From: Ptiloglossa arizonensis
Lineage: Eukaryota > Arthropoda > Insecta > Hymenoptera > Colletidae
Length of the DNA stretch: 64,000 bases
Assembly: GCF_051014685.1 (NCBI RefSeq)
Contig: NC_135060.1
Span: 1,116,001-1,180,000, forward strand
Direction: 5' to 3'
Shown piece after piece: positions 10,964-24,559 of this stretch. The translations under genes and the position numbers were made by a program. The notes below the pieces were generated by a model. The model searched no databases and had not been told where the DNA came from. It saw only the letters and a program-made list of their open reading frames with translations. Every line of letters starts with the position of its first letter. The stretch's first letter is position 1.

Positions 10964-13900
10964 TTAACGCTCTCCGATGGAATAGGAATAAATCAGTTTA
11001 CGGCGCAGCACGAAATAAGCTCCTTATCGAAAGTCTCAAAATCCCAATCGTCGTCTCGACGAGCAACGTAATCTAATTTCAGCACGTCGAATTACCAATA
11101 ACAGCGCGTGCAACTTGTCCTCCATGAGTGGAAGAGATTTACGATCATCCTTCGATCAGATTCTCCTGGCACGGAACTGGTTCTATCGTTCGCACCAATT
11201 AGAAAACTCGTTCCTGCGCCAATGCAGATAGCGGCGATCATTTTTTATCTTGATTCGCAATTAGTTTCATCGTTGGCTCGCTAATGCTTCGCGCCGTTAC
11301 AATTTATTCTATTTCTATTTGGCACGCTGTTTATAGTTTTGCACCGTATTCACCGATCGATCCCATGGATAAATTTTACGGTTTACAGCGTGATATACGG
11401 TGCAATCTCGTGTCTTATCCGGTGTCTCTTTAAAGCAACTCGACGGGAAATTGTAGCGTCGTTGCGGCAACTTTGTAGAAACTGTTACAAGTAACGTTGG
11501 TCTCTGGGTGGCGAAAATTGCACGATACTTTTTCCAAATAATTGTCCGCCATTTGTACTCGAAACGCATCGTCTTATCAAAATTGTACATTCTATTTAAG
11601 GAAAGAAAATTAACATCGTCAACTTCTCCGCGTCGTAGATATTCGGGTGAACGGGATACTTGAAACACGCTCTATACGTAAACTTTCAAAGAGGTCGCAG
11701 GATTGTTTTCAAGGAGTAAATAATCGCTCGAAAGTGTCCAGGGAACGATCTCTGGTTTTCTATCGATGTCGAGGGTAAACGTTTCCCCGGAGGAAAAAGA
11801 AAATTGTACACGGTTCGAGAAAATAGTGTACAGGTTGGAAGTGTTCGAAAGATGTAGTCTGCGAACTCTGAGCAGCCCCGTATCGAAGTCCGATTCTACG
11901 AGTCTCTAATCCCGTTCGAGCGTGTATCGTGAACGAAGATCGGCAATCGGTTGGCGTGAAACGCGTGAATCGATCGGATTTTCAGGTCCACTAGATGAGA
12001 ACCAGTCCCTTTGGTGGTTCTTTCCTGTCCTCCCTTCGCATCGACACATTCCTCCTGCACAGATCCACACCCGCGCGTATCTACCGCGCGGATGTGTGGG
12101 GAACGCGCGGCACACACGCTCAGAAAGTCGTCCGACAATGGCAAGTTACCTGTTGAACATACGGACAGGTGACACCCCATGTTCTTTATGCGGTGTATCC
12201 GTTGCATCGTATTTTATCGGTCGGAAAGTTTGATTTCTCGTCGAGCGTGGACCACAATAAAATACTTCGCCGGCTCCCACGCCGATCAGCAGTCAAGTGA
12301 GACCGGATTACTTTCATAAATTTTTCCCCCTTAGTCGGATCCGTCGATCGCGAGGAGAAACCCACGAGTAATCCGTAGGTATACCTACAAGCTACGCGGA
12401 TCGTGCTGTCTTAAACGAGCCGGAGAATGGGCGCAGGAAGTCCTATGAAAAAATTCGAAAAATTGATTTTTTCTTTCTTTCCTAAAGCACAGGAGAACTT
12501 TTCAACGGCGGAACAACGAGATTTGAACAATTAGAGGGAACAAAATGAAAGTGCATTGGAGCGCGAGAGGGTAATCTCTTTTTTCAGGAACGTCAATTTA
12601 ATCTTTGTTTATTTTTTGTCACCCTTCGACGAAGAAAATAATTACGAATTATTTAAATACGGTAAGTTCTTTTATTTTTCGTACAGATAAGACGATCGAG
12701 ACGTTCGTTGTCTCGTGGGGGAAATATTTAAATATGCGGTACAAATATCTCGTTATCTAGAATTCCTCCGGAATATCGAAGAAAAGTGTTCTCAACGTAT
12801 CTTAAGAAAATCTACCGAAAAAGAAATATCAATTTTTTTCGGAATCGAGAATGGCGGTTTTTCCTTTAGAATCCGTAACGCGTGTCGTTACACGGTCGCG
12901 TTACTGTAAAGTGTCAACGGTACCGGTTACACCGGAAGAAAATACTAAAATACGAGGCTCGGGCAAAATCCCCACGGAATACTTTAACGAATTGAATCGA
13001 ACACGAGAGACCAGGAGCGGTGATAAAAAAGCGGGCACACTGCTGCAAAATGGTACAGCGACGTCCCTCGGAGCATCCATATTTTATACTGTCCTGGAAA
13101 GTGAAATACAGTGACCAAAATAAGCTGCCAAAAAGACAACGGATTCGAACTGCGAGCCAGCTGTTGTCGTACGCAAGAAACTGGTCCGAATTCCTGAAGG
13201 TGCGTCCGATTCCAGAGATTCCCGGGGATTTAGCGTACCGGTCCTCTGCCGCTGGATGCAGCGCATATAAATTAGAATCAATCAACTCCGCTTTTCCGAA
13301 CTTTCTCCAGATTAGCATCACGTCCGGCAGTTATAATTTGTGACCGGCCCCCGCTGAGACTAGCAGGGGTGTTCCCGGCCCCTCGGGTCGAAACGTCACG
13401 CGGACTGCACCCTCGTCAATATCGATACACCCACCTCCGACCCGATGCCCGTGTCAGTTCCACCGAAAACCGAACGGGAACTTCTCACGGGCAGGGCATT
13501 GCTTGACCACGGACGAAATTAAAATCCTGTCAGAATAATAATACTGTGTTAATCTTTCGTTCGGAATTGGACGTTCTCGATTACACGCGTGCTCGGCTCA
13601 TCCTCCTCGCCGTTCCGATTTCAACGGCAACCGGACTCTTCGATTTTCAACCGGCACAACCTTGGAATAAATTATCACGCCCCCGGAGAGCAGCGGCTAT
13701 CGGGTTCGGCTTTGGGACCTATTTTATTGCGTATCGGTGACTTCTGAACTATAGCAATGCGCGCAGATACAGAGGATGCATCTTGCGCGAGTTACTGCGC
13801 GATGCGCAGGGAACTGTTGCCCGAATCGTACGGGTTATGATATTTTATCCTCGTATTTCCTACTCGCTGCTGCAATTTCTGCGCGAATTAACGCTGGACA

Positions 13901-15260
13901 TTGCAGTTCGATCTTCGACCTATCGCCATTGTTGTCCGTATAAACTTCCTACTATTTTTTTCGTTATTCGTGGATCTCTGTTTTATACTTTTTGGAGCAC
14001 TTTTTCGACAAATTATCCAAAAATGATTAAAATCGAACAAGAGGAGGAGGCATTGATATTGTTCAAAGCGCATACTTTTAACGCGTGGAAAATTTGTATC
14101 GGCGTTTGAATTGGTCGAAAAAAATTGCCAAACGTTAGTCCTTGTTCAGCCGTCGAGGTGGCGTTCCCCCGAATTCGCGTCCGAGCTAACTCTAAGCTGC
14201 ATCTAACCCCTAAATCACGACGGTACGGGTACAGGGGGATGACGTGCGCTCTGCGTTGTGGAAAAAAAGAAGCGAAAGCGCGGTGTATACAGGCGAACAA
14301 TATTCACGGATTTGCCGCGGAACTGCGTCAGATCGCAGCCGCATTGCAGCAGCCGCTGTCGATTTTCTCCGGCAGCAAATACTTCCCCGGCCAACTTTTA
14401 AACAAGATTTAACTAATTTTCAGATAGTTTAATATCTTACGTATCCCCTCTCGACCTGGCCGGGCGAACGAGTTAAGTCGGAACGGCTGGCTCGTCTGCG
14501 CTGGAGATGATCGTGCCGTTGAGGGAGGAGGCGGAATGACGGGGATGGGGGTGGATGAGCCTGGAAGCGAAGTGGGCTGACTGACGTGTAAAGACACCTC
14601 CACGTCCCGAAGAATTTAACTAATTATAATATGGGATAAACGGTTTATTCCCGCCTGGCAACCTACTCGCAGCGATACTGATACCCCCGCCGTACCCTCC
14701 TACTCCTCCTCTCAAACCCCCTCCTCGCAGTTCCGTCCAGCCCCTGTTCTCCCCAACGTTCTTGAATCCCCGCCACGACTTGGCACACGTCACAGAAGTT
14801 AGCGACTCGGGGCACCGGGCCATGATTAGGCCAGATTATGGAGGTTGAACTTTGATCGTCTCGCGGAGGGGAGCAGCCTGGATTTCCAAGCGTCGACGGA
14901 ACTTTGACTCTCTTTGTCGGTGAATTTTTCGAAGCAGGTGACGATCGACGAAAGTCTACCGTGTAACGTTGGTCAGTTGCAACCTGGAAGGAATGCGGAT
15001 CGGATCGCTCGTGGCCAAGTAAGCCAGCCTATTCGCACGAAAATACAGAGCGGTTCAGAAATGCGTGTCCATACTTGGAGAGGTATATAATCACACCAAG
15101 AGGAACAAAAGATGTTCAAAATGTCAGAAAAAAAAAAAGAAACATCCCCTCAAAGGGAATACAGTACTGTCGAGTAATTTTTATTTATCGTAACTTTCGA
15201 AATGTTGAAGGACGAAGAGGACACCCTGAACATTTTCTTCGATCGTTTCCAACTCGAAAA
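10964..15260. other. unique non-coding stretch
   Basis: I recognise no gene. Frames up to 135 codons (12914-13321 minus, 13020-13343 plus) are opposite-strand shadows. A GC-rich patch at 13345-13510 contains an imperfect hairpin (CCCCGCT...AGCAGGGG). A C/T-rich and then G-rich segment occurs at 14500-14790. No RNA gene or transposon end was found. Confidence 0.45.
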
Positions 15261-15280
15261 TTAAAATACACAAGTCCCTG

Positions 15281-15720
15281 TGACTTTTTAGCTTGTAAAA
15301 CAGCAGCCAACTTCTCGCGCGCGCTGAAGGTACAAGATCCCAAACAACCGCAGAAAGATCTCGTCTACGTCAAAGTATCATTATTATCATTATTAAAGAT
15401 CTTTGCGTCGGTATGGGCGATGCGTGTAGATTCCCTTTCACCCTCTGACTGTCTAGGTTGTAAAGGAGCAGTCAACTTCTCGCGCGCTAGAGGTACGAGA
15501 TCCCAAACACCCGCAAACGGATCTCGTCTACGTCAAACTAGCATTATTATTATTAAAGATCTTTACGTCGGTGTATGCGATGCGAGTGGATTCCCCTTTC
15601 CCCTTTGACTGTCTAGCTGGTGGAAGAACAGTGAACTTCTCGCGCGCTAGAGGTACAAAGTCCCAAACATTCGCAAAAGATCCGACTATCGTTATTATCG
15701 TTATCGAACGTGTTTATTTT
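15281..15720 (+). repeat. tandem repeat, three units of 160-165 bp
   Basis: Units begin at about 15281, 15446 and 15606, each with TGACT(G/T)T(C/T)TAG, then a CAACTTCTCGCGCGC word, then CCCAAACA..CGCA, then GATCTCGTCTACGTCAAA and an ATTATTATTATTAAAGATCTTT stretch that is reduced in the last unit. Offsets between the CTTCTCGCGC anchors (15311, 15476, 15636) are 165 and 160 bp. The 165-bp period keeps reading frame between units 1 and 2, which explains the 177-codon plus frame at 15075-15608 (repeated NFSRA peptide). Coding use is not supported by any known domain. Confidence 0.85.
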
Positions 15721-16720
15721 CGTGCGCGGGTACGGTCCGGTAAGAATAATTACCGGTCGAATGGGCAGTTTTCGATCCAGAGCCGTGGCTATCGATCAAG
15801 AGGAAGCGGAGGACGATAATGCGAGCGGCGCTATCCGCGACAAAGTCGTTGCGGCCCCCGATCGTTAGGTTGAACAACGTGGCAAAAAGTCGCGCGCATT
15901 GAAATGGCCGCACTCGGGCGAGCTTCGAGATCCAAGAACGGCCGGCATTGAAGCACCGGCCGTAAAATCGCTGCCCGACCGGGAAGAGATCCACGGGGAT
16001 CATTGAAATCCGTGGATCGAGGCCGGACAAAAGGCGCGGTTCCTGCAACGTCGAAGGCATTCGCGCGGGCTATTTAAAAATCGTAAAAGCCGATACCGCG
16101 GGACGGCTGCGTGGCCGCGAGACGGGGGAAGAGAGGCAGAAAGAAGGATCGCGGAGGATAGCGCACTCGGTCCCGGAGAGAGGGGTGCATTTAAAGTAAT
16201 GGCGTTTCACTGGAGATGCTATAAATTTATCTGCCATAACTTGTTATACGCGGCTCTCCTCGCGTATTTATACATGCCCGCGCGCGGCCACACACAGATT
16301 CCGCTCGCGCGCGCTCCTCTGTTTCGCTCGACCGAGTTATGGCTGTCGGGGGACGATGGAACAGGGCGTGGAAGCGAAGCGAACCAGGTAGAAAAAGGAA
16401 GACACTGCCCTCCGTTGAACCATTAGGTTAGTCGACGATCAATTCAGGGCCCAGTCTGTCATTTTGATAAGGGAAGAACGCAAAATGGATCGGCTTTTCT
16501 GGCCGATGGGGGTCCGTTGACCCCTTTGATTCCGATTTCAACCCCTCTCGGTGTCCAGGAGGGACTCCTCGGTCTCCGAGCGGTCGAGTCTCCGAGCCGG
16601 ACCGGGAGCTCGGGGTGTCGGTGAGGATTCCCCGTCGAAATGCGGGTTCAAAGGACGCGGAGAATCCTAGAAAGGCGCCGCCTTTAACGCGTAGCACGCC
16701 AGACACACGGACGAATTAAA
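15721..16720. other. GC-rich non-coding stretch
   Basis: CpG-rich sequence with many CGCG words around 15820-16400. No recognised gene; minus frame 15701-16060 and plus frame 16199-16426 show no domain. Confidence 0.4.
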
Positions 16721-16721
16721 A

Positions 16722-16830
16722 CGAGCTGTTTTGTGTCGAAGCATTAAGTTCACCGGCACCCATTACGGTGCCGCAAAGGCGCCGCCACCGAGGGCTGAGC
16801 GATCCATAAAAATGACACGAGCGAGAGACA
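16722..16830. other. candidate regulatory block with hairpin
   Basis: CGGCACC (16754-16760) pairs perfectly with GGTGCCG (16767-16773) across a 6-base loop. Around it are homeodomain-type words (AATTAAAACG, GCATTAAG) and CCATAAAAATGA, a Caudal/Hox-like word. This suggests a constrained non-coding element; there is no direct proof. Confidence 0.22.
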
Positions 16831-16965
16831 ACTGGTCCGATCGAGTACCCCTACCGAACGTTACGGGGATCGAACTAACGAGGCCGGGAGAACCTCGAAC
16901 CTCGAACCTCGACGGAGAATCGAAATCGTTCGAGGAATCACGTGCCCCGTGCCCTTACGCCCTCA

Positions 16966-17013
16966 GAACTGAGAACTGAGAACCGAGAACCGAGAACCGA
17001 GAACTGAGAACTG
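16966..17013 (+). repeat. 7-bp minisatellite GAACTGA/GAACCGA, about 6.9 units
   Basis: Units in order are GAACTGA twice, GAACCGA three times, GAACTGA once and a partial GAACTG. A related short run of CCTCGAA units (about 16889-16912) lies just upstream. The palindromic order of variants (two T-type, three C-type, then T-type) suggests internal unit conversion. Confidence 0.93.
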
Positions 17014-17019
17014 CTCCAG

Positions 17020-20000
17020 AGCGCGGAATCCTCTCTGTGTTCCGTGTGTTCTTTGCGGTGGTACCGGCGCGAGAATACACAGAGTCGCGTATCGGGACCG
17101 TGGCCAAGCGAGCGGACGACGCGAGCGGTCCAAGCCGCGCGGTAACGTAATGGACGTCATTAGCCCGTGTAGATTATAGGGCGGCGTGCAGTAACGATCA
17201 CTTCTTATAGGGCACACCGTGCCACAGCCACAGAGAACAGGGCCCACCGTGGTCAGAGCCTCGTTCCTAGAGGTCGTACCGCGACCGATATCTCCGACGC
17301 TATCACCTGGCTTCCGGTACCGCGATCTTTTTACCATTCGCTATTTCGCGACTCGACCGATCTTTCCTACATTTATCGAACGACGACCATTGTCTTTCTA
17401 CCTAGCGTTTTTAACGAAGAACCTATCAACGATAAACAGGATTTTAGTTCTACCGTTCGAGCGATCGATTCGATTCGATTAATTTTCCTTCACTCGCGAT
17501 ATAATTCAGAGTACAGTATTAAGGGAACACACGTGACCGAAATTGAACGAAACAATTCGAAATTTCCAATAATTTTTACCTGTATTTTTATCTCCGAATT
17601 CCGAAATCCAATCTCCTCGTTTAAACCGTTAAACGTGTCGCAGTTGCAATTGCGGAAATTAAGCGAAACATTTTTCATCGCATGCAACGCATTCAACATG
17701 AACACCGCGATATGTACATCGCCGTTTTGACTGCAACGAGATATCGATTAACCCTACGTCGCATGAATTTTTATATTTCAACGATAAAGAAATACTTTCC
17801 AAAGAGAAGTAATATTTCTTACGTTATATAATCAACTCGAATAGTTTTTCTGGAAATGCATCCATTGCACGTGAAATGACTTTGAAAGTGTGAACAAAGA
17901 ATAGGACAGTTAGGGAGAAAATTGTTTACTTGAATCGTGAATTCGAATATTTTTAAATAAAAGAATTCTAAATATAAGTAATATAATTCTTAAATAAAGA
18001 ATTCTAAATACCCACTGTGTTTCGCCATCGATTGTGAACGGTTCCTCGAACTTTTCTAATACTTGGTTGGAGTCAACTAACTTTTCACCTCGAATACAAG
18101 TGGTCGTAATTGCAAAGACACTCGTAAAACTGTGCAACGAGCAAAATCGTGTTCGAGGAAAATACGTCGACATTGTTAAATTTCACAACCCCTGGAAAAT
18201 ACACATAAATACGCATTAATCACGCGGTAACAGCTTGGCGCAGAGCCATCGAAGGGTCTGCCTGCCGGCTTCATAAAAAGCTAAACGTTCCGGATAATAA
18301 ACCAGAGATTTACCTTTAGGCATTTTTAACGAGACACTGCGATCGATCCGTTAATTAACGTCGCGAATTGTCTACAATGAGAAACAATCGTTTCACAACA
18401 TACGCCATAACGAATTCAAATATACGCGACCGTTTAAATTACTCGAGTTCAATGTTCACGCTCTTAGGTACGTCACTGTTTCGAAAGTTTTGAATCAACA
18501 AAGTTATATTTTTCAAAAAATAGCCTTTACTGTAGGTTAGTACGAATAAACGAAGGAGGTAAACGGATTGAACGCGATGTTAGATCGTGTCGTTATACGG
18601 TTATGTGTTACGCAGAAGTAGCGATGTCGATTCGGTGAATTCGTACAAAGTCTAAGAATTTGGATAAAAATAACGTTATTCCTACATGCCGTAGGTATAA
18701 AACATCTTTTCGAAGAATATCTATACGTGTACGTTCAGGAATCTTGAAACGAAATAAACGGAGCGTCGTAACTTCTAATAAAAACGTGTTTGGAATGTAT
18801 ATCTCGAACGAAGATATTAAACCACGGTATATGAATAAATAATTAGAGAATGGTAGAAAATGGAAGAAAAACAGTTACTCTTTGAACGAATAAATGTATA
18901 GAAATGCGTGACGCTATGGAGATCGTCGATGAAAATTTATGATTACGGTGTTCGTCCCAAATATCGCAGGAAGTCTGTGTCGTGTGACGGTTGGACAGTA
19001 CGTGAAATTATAACGCGAATAAAATTAGACGAGAATTTATTTTTACTTTGAACTGTTACTTATAAAGCTTTCCGCATATATTATCCCTTTATCGTCTTCC
19101 TCGTTGGTGTATCGGTATGGTAAATCATAGTCTACAAAGTATAAATATCTAAGATTCATAGTTTCGTTCCTCTGACTAATCTCGAATCAATCGATAAAAA
19201 ATGAATAAAGCGCATGCAGTGCGAATAATCACAGAGTCGCATTAGTGGGTAACGTTGTATAGTAAATTAGAATTAATCCAACACTCGATCAACCTAACGC
19301 CTAATACACAGCTAGCCTAGGTCCGGTAGATATTTAACGCCGTCTTAACCTGCTCACGAGCGGGTAGTTAGTATCGTTCCACGTAAGCGTTCATAAACTC
19401 CCATTGCCCTGTGACGTTATGTATTTATAATCCATCTAAACCAGTTTTCAGATAACGACAATCAAAGCTCTCGCGTAGCGCGCGCAATTCCAGTCGTTTA
19501 TCTATCCAAAAGAAACAGTTTATTGTGGCGGTTTTAACAACCGCACAATTACCGTAAATGATTTTAGGTGATAAATTCGGACCAGATTATAGGGCACAAT
19601 TCTATGCCGAAGGATCGAAAATAACAGCCTCCTCTTTTACAGTTTTTTTTCCTATTTTAAAATTTGTAAGGTTTCAAAATATATTCCCGAAAAGTTATTT
19701 TGAAATTCGAAAAAATAAGGAAGTTAGAAAAATAAAAATAAATTAGAAGGATCCTGGTTATTCCTCTTCGATTGTCAACCTAATGGGTGGAAAGTAAAAT
19801 AAATGTGCTACGTATCGATCGAAACGAACGATAGATACGGCCTCTTGCAAATTTCGTTTTTGGTACACTATTGGCTGTCGCGAAAATGTTGAAATAAATC
19901 GCACCCTCGTTACACCGAAGTTAAAATAGGCGAGTGGAAGAGAAGTGTTTCCCGTGGTTCCAGCTTTGACGGGACGTTGGCTCTTGAATAGCCTGGAAGA

Positions 20001-21200
20001 ACTGTTGACGTCTTAAGGTGTATGTAAAACACGATCCCCCGTCTTCTCCTTGCCGATAAGTCGATGCGTGATTAGAGGGTGGCATTGTGCTTTGAAGGCT
20101 GCCTTCAGCTCCTTGCTCTCTTCTTCTTCCTGCTACTCCGCTGGCAATAATTACAAGCACGGCTTCAGGAGGAACCTCTTTGAGCTTATCGATTTCCTGG
20201 AATTAATAATTGCACGGCAAACCGCTCCCAACCCTAACACTGCGCCCCGTTCACTGCGGGTAATCGGCCAGATCTTTCGTCTTTCAGAGTTCCCCCGTTT
20301 ACGGGCATTAATCTATCGTAGAAAATGTCGACGGATGATTTCACTCGAAGAAGAAAATCTTTAACATCGGGAAGGCGTGAGTTGCGACATTCGTTGGTGT
20401 CACAGGGAGCCGGTAACTCGACGAGTCCAAGGAACGCTCTTAGCTCCATTTTCATCGGGTCGAATTCCAAATAATTACAATTTTCGTAAACTATAATTCT
20501 TCTGCTCTTCTTACATCGCTGCGTCTGTGCTCTCATCGGAAACTAGAGCACCTTTTTTGCCCCTGCGACGTTCCTCTCGTCGATCTATCAGCTCCGTATA
20601 GCCACAGTTATCGAAGAAACGATCCAAAAGATAGATTACGATCGAGAACGAATTTGTATCGGGTAGCCGGTCATCGTCTTCTTTCTCAATTGGAAAATAA
20701 AAGGTCGGTAGATTCGTTGCGTGTACACGTTAGGTGTTCAGGGTGTCGTTCGATTCCTCGCGTCACGGAGATATCATCGTCCTCGTATTGCTCGATTTTA
20801 ATTCTTCGAGACGCTTCGAGGTATCTGCATGATTGATATTATATAAGCGGAGAATTATAAAGTCTTTAAGGATGCAACTTGTCAACCGAAGACTCCGCTC
20901 TTGTTCTTATTGCCTCCTTCCTTCCGTCTCGGTTCGAGCTCCCGCTGAGTTTTGGGGTAAATTTCGCGGATGAAAATAAATCCAAACTCGCTAGCAAATT
21001 GCGACGGACGTCGTTCCAGAGGCTTCCTCGGTTATTAAACAGAGTTTACCGATCTCGAGTTTTCGCTGCGAGGATTTTTTCGTAGGAGGAATCCGGTATA
21101 TTGTCGAAGCGCCGTGGAAAAATCAGAAACGGAATGAAAAATGGAGGCGAAAACGGAATAAAGACGGAAAAGAAAGAGAGAAAGGAAGAAATACTGAAGC
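17020..21200. other. non-coding stretch, AT-rich from 17.4 to 19.3 kb
   Basis: Between about 17440 and 19320 all frames are broken by stops and the sequence is AT-rich. A short diverged direct repeat (TTAAATAAA(A)GAATTC) lies at 17953-17974 and 17990-18010. The segment at 19360-19500 (CATAAACTCCCATTG, TTATGTATTTATAATCC, GTTTATTGTGGCGG) has a conserved-element texture. I see no gene. Confidence 0.45.
17953..18010 (+). repeat. short direct repeat, two copies of about 21 bp
   Basis: Two nearly identical AT-rich copies (17953-17974 and 17990-18010) containing TAAATAAAGAATTC differ by a single inserted A. A simple local duplication. Confidence 0.8.
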
Positions 21201-21227
21201 CAGGCTTGCCGTTCCAAGGCAAGAACG

Positions 21228-21350
21228 TATCGATATCCGTGCAACGATATCGCGTGCACCATCGAAATCGATAAATAACCAGGGCCCCGACATAAATCGT
21301 GGCTTCGCTCCTTATAAATCCGACGCCGGGCACCGGGACAGACAGTTCCA
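21228..21350 (+). promoter_or_regulatory. candidate core promoter: DRE, TATA box and initiator
   Basis: A perfect DRE-type palindrome TATCGATA lies at 21228-21235. A TATAAAT at 21313-21319 is followed by CAGTT, whose A (21344) is 31 bp from the first T of the TATA word, the standard TATA-to-start spacing in insects. The initiator lacks the preferred T before CAGT. Downstream, an ATG at 21434 opens a frame, but it quickly becomes translated pyrimidine-rich tract. No gene product can be proposed, and the combination could be chance. Confidence 0.25.
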
Positions 21351-21449
21351 CGCGCTACCCGCCGGATTTTACTAATTTTCTGTCGTGCAGGGTCTCGCTT
21401 GCTCCTCGTCACAAAGGCAAATAAAAGGAGGGATGCGCGAGCTTCGCAA

Positions 21450-21682
21450 CTTCATTCTCCTTTTTCTTCCTTTGCCAGCATCTCCCAGCTCCCTCCGCGT
21501 CCCTCCGCGTCCCTCCGCGTCCCTCCCCGGCCCCCTACCCCGTTTTTCTGCTTCGTTCTATCTCCGTTGTTTTTCAACGCGTTTCTCTCTCCTCTCGCCC
21601 CTCCTTTCGAGTCTTTCGTTTCTTTCACGGCGCTTCTGCACCCCCTCCGCGCTTTTTCTGCCCCCTCCACCCTCTCCCTGTA
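21450..21682 (+). repeat. C/T-rich tract with 10-bp tandem units
   Basis: The plus strand is dominated by C and T. At 21491-21520 the decamer CCCTCCGCGT is repeated exactly three times, with a partial fourth. The strong strand asymmetry creates long proline/serine-rich frames on the plus strand (21385-21906) that I do not regard as genes. Confidence 0.75.
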
Positions 21683-21689
21683 GCTATGT

Positions 21690-24550
21690 CGGGACCACGT
21701 GTGCAACTATTAGAGAGTGGGTGCACCGAGGCAATATATTTCTGGCATCCGTTCCTCCTTCGCCTCGTCCATCCATTCATAATATGCATACGCTTTTGTT
21801 GTCGCGTCCCTGTTGGGTCCGTTTTTGTTGGGCCATTAGGGGCCCACGTATCAATTTTTCTTGCAGCCTGGGACGCCACCGCCACGATGTCCCTGGATGG
21901 GATTGAAAATCGACGTGTAAGACAGTCCAGATGATACCGTCGATGGGAGAAATATGATGTAGGTGGCGACGGTAGCAACGGACACGGCGAGCCACACGAT
22001 TGTAATCTTTCTTCTTTCTTTTTTTCGTTTTCAGAAAAAATTTCTGACCTCGGTAATGGACGTTTCCAACAATTGCTCGATACAACAATCGCGCTTATTT
22101 TACGCGCACTTCGTTCCATGTGTGCGCGTCAAAGACGTTAAACGAATAAACAAAGTAGGTAAAAAAAGCTGTCTATGTAAAAGGTCTACGAATTGACAAT
22201 TGCGTGCAAATAAATGGATCCAAAGTGGTGTCGTCGCGTCAATTTGTAATATATAAAATCGTACAAACTTTTTTTTCGATCGATATGATAAAAGTTTGTA
22301 ATTTTTGAATTTTACAATGACGGGCATTAAATTCCTTTCGATGTGTATTGGTCCCGATCGAGGAAGAAACCAAAAAAGTAACAAAAATTTTCTTTGAAAA
22401 GCTGTACCCCCGGAGAAGAATCGTAGACGAGATAAATTGCACGGGGAGACATGGCAATTTAAATTTATCGACGATAGAAACCGGTATTCTTAGTCAGCCG
22501 AGAGTTCTCGACCGTACATAAATTCTAGTAAACAGAAATGTTTCTAAACTTGATGAATAATAGACTAAGTCGGCGATGCAGCGATGTAAATGACGATCGA
22601 TAGAGTCCCTTTCACTCCGAAAAAATATCCTACAAATTGGAAACTGCAATTCGTTCCGAGAAGAAAAGTAAATAAACGAATTCTCGATCGATCGAACTTC
22701 GACAGGGATCTCTTCCAATGTTATATTACCGTCTTGAAATTGTTTCGACGATACGATCGATTACTAATGTTCGTTCGTTCAACGAAACGCAATTCGGTCG
22801 AAAATGAACCGCCGTAATCAGTCCGCTCGCTCTCGAGCCGCGCGACGCCTCTAAATAATGGCTTCGATCGTCGATCTATTTCACGAAGCCCGGACGAATA
22901 TCGTTCTAGCCATCGAGTCAGGAGCCCCGCCGGGAAGCACGGGTGAGATATGCCCGGCAATTTTTCCTACTGGGCGAAAGTTACACCCTCCGTACCCGTG
23001 GAAGCCATCCGCCACTGCTTTCGCTATTTTCAAACGGTTCCCTTACCTGGTTCGTTCGGGTCAGGTAAAGTGGCGTCGAAATCCGGAGCAATTCGGGAGA
23101 CACGCAGAGAACCGACGTGGCATCGAATACAAAGGGATTCGACCGGTCGATTGTTCGAAGACGATGATGATGGATCGCACTTACCTCCGACTGACGCAAT
23201 TTTCTAATTGCTCGAGGTAATTCTGGGTTGCTCGGAGGACTGCCTTCCGGCACTGGCTACAATATAGAAAATTACCCGTCGATTCTGCCTCGCTACTTCT
23301 TCGAGGTTCTTGCGCCGAAAATCCGTTGTATCGGTTCGGGTGGATACCCACGAAGGCTCCATTTTGCATAGTTTCTCTTTTGACCGTACGATCCTGACCT
23401 TGGCTCGAGGTTCGATTCAACCTCGAGGAGGTCGCGGCAAGTGCGTGCAAAATCCTTGTACAAATATTTTCAAGAAGATACTTCGTAGAGCTTGACGACA
23501 AAGAGTAGCTGTTATACTATACGAGTAATCTGGAGACGCGTATCGTATAGAGTAATAATAGTCGATGTTTTCGTAGACGTAGCTAAAAATTGTTACGTAT
23601 CGAGCACAGTACTTAGAGTCTCCTATCCAAAGTACTATTCGAACTTTGCATATCATATAAATATAATTTTTACAATCATCGACACAGATGTTCAATTACC
23701 GTCTCTCCGAGACGCACCGCGATCCCTTGCACAATTTTTAAACATCCACGGAATCGCGAAAACTGAATATTCCACCTAGAAAGTAACGAAACGCTTAATT
23801 CGCGCTGTAAAATGATCATTGAGACCTTGTTCCTTCGGAACGTGTATTAATTGCGTTCGATCTTATAGGCAATAAAAACCCAATTATTACGAATCATTTG
23901 CCAAAACGCGACTCGGGATGTGTGAAACCTCGGGAAACGTAAACTAAGAGCTCGTAAAACGTTTCTTCGGGAGATATGAAAAATAAGTTGGCGAAACCGA
24001 GCGTCAAAGACTCGATACGTTTCTACCTAATTAACCGTATAACCTACACGGGCTACCATCCGATCAGCTTACACGATTCCACGAAACTTGTAACTTTCCT
24101 CCGAATAAAATTTCGAAAGTTGGAGGAACGCGTCGTTAAACTCCGTGTCGGCGGTAATCAACCTTCAAGTTTTACGTTCACCGGTTCCCGAGTCGTCGGG
24201 CACCTGCGCGGTACAAATAATCTAATTTCGAACAACGTTACGGAGGGATAATCGGCCAGTCTTTTCGGACGATCTCTAGTACGAAGAAAAATACGACGGG
24301 ACGCCAAAGAACGAGCAGTATCGCCAAGGAACCGAGGAAGCCCGCTCGAAATCTTCCTCGTATCTCAGCATTCGATCTTCGGAGTCGAACGTGATTGCGA
24401 TGCCTTATGACTTTCTTTCCCTTTTTTCCACTTTGTCCCCGGGGCCCGGGGACCGAAACCTGTATCGATATTCGGAGCCGCGTTCCTTCTCAGGACTTAT
24501 AGACCCCGTAGAAAGGTAATGGATCCCAATAAACCATCGATACGTGTTCG
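21690..24550. other. unique non-coding stretch
   Basis: No gene or repeat recognised. Several 80-165 codon frames on both strands (for example minus 21625-22119 and plus 22858-23220) overlap each other and show no domain. A polypyrimidine run and TTTTCAG word near 22010-22035 could be a splice acceptor, but no credible exon follows. Confidence 0.4.
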
Positions 24551-24559
24551 TGTATCAGG

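Noticed and set aside
21385..21906. 173-codon plus frame with a hydrophobic N-terminal stretch resembling a signal peptide
   Set aside because: The frame is a product of the C/T-rich tract; the hydrophobicity is compositional and no domain follows.
23405..23440. AGGTTCGATTCAACCTCG as a possible tRNA T-arm
   Set aside because: It is a simple palindrome; no D-arm or acceptor stem upstream.
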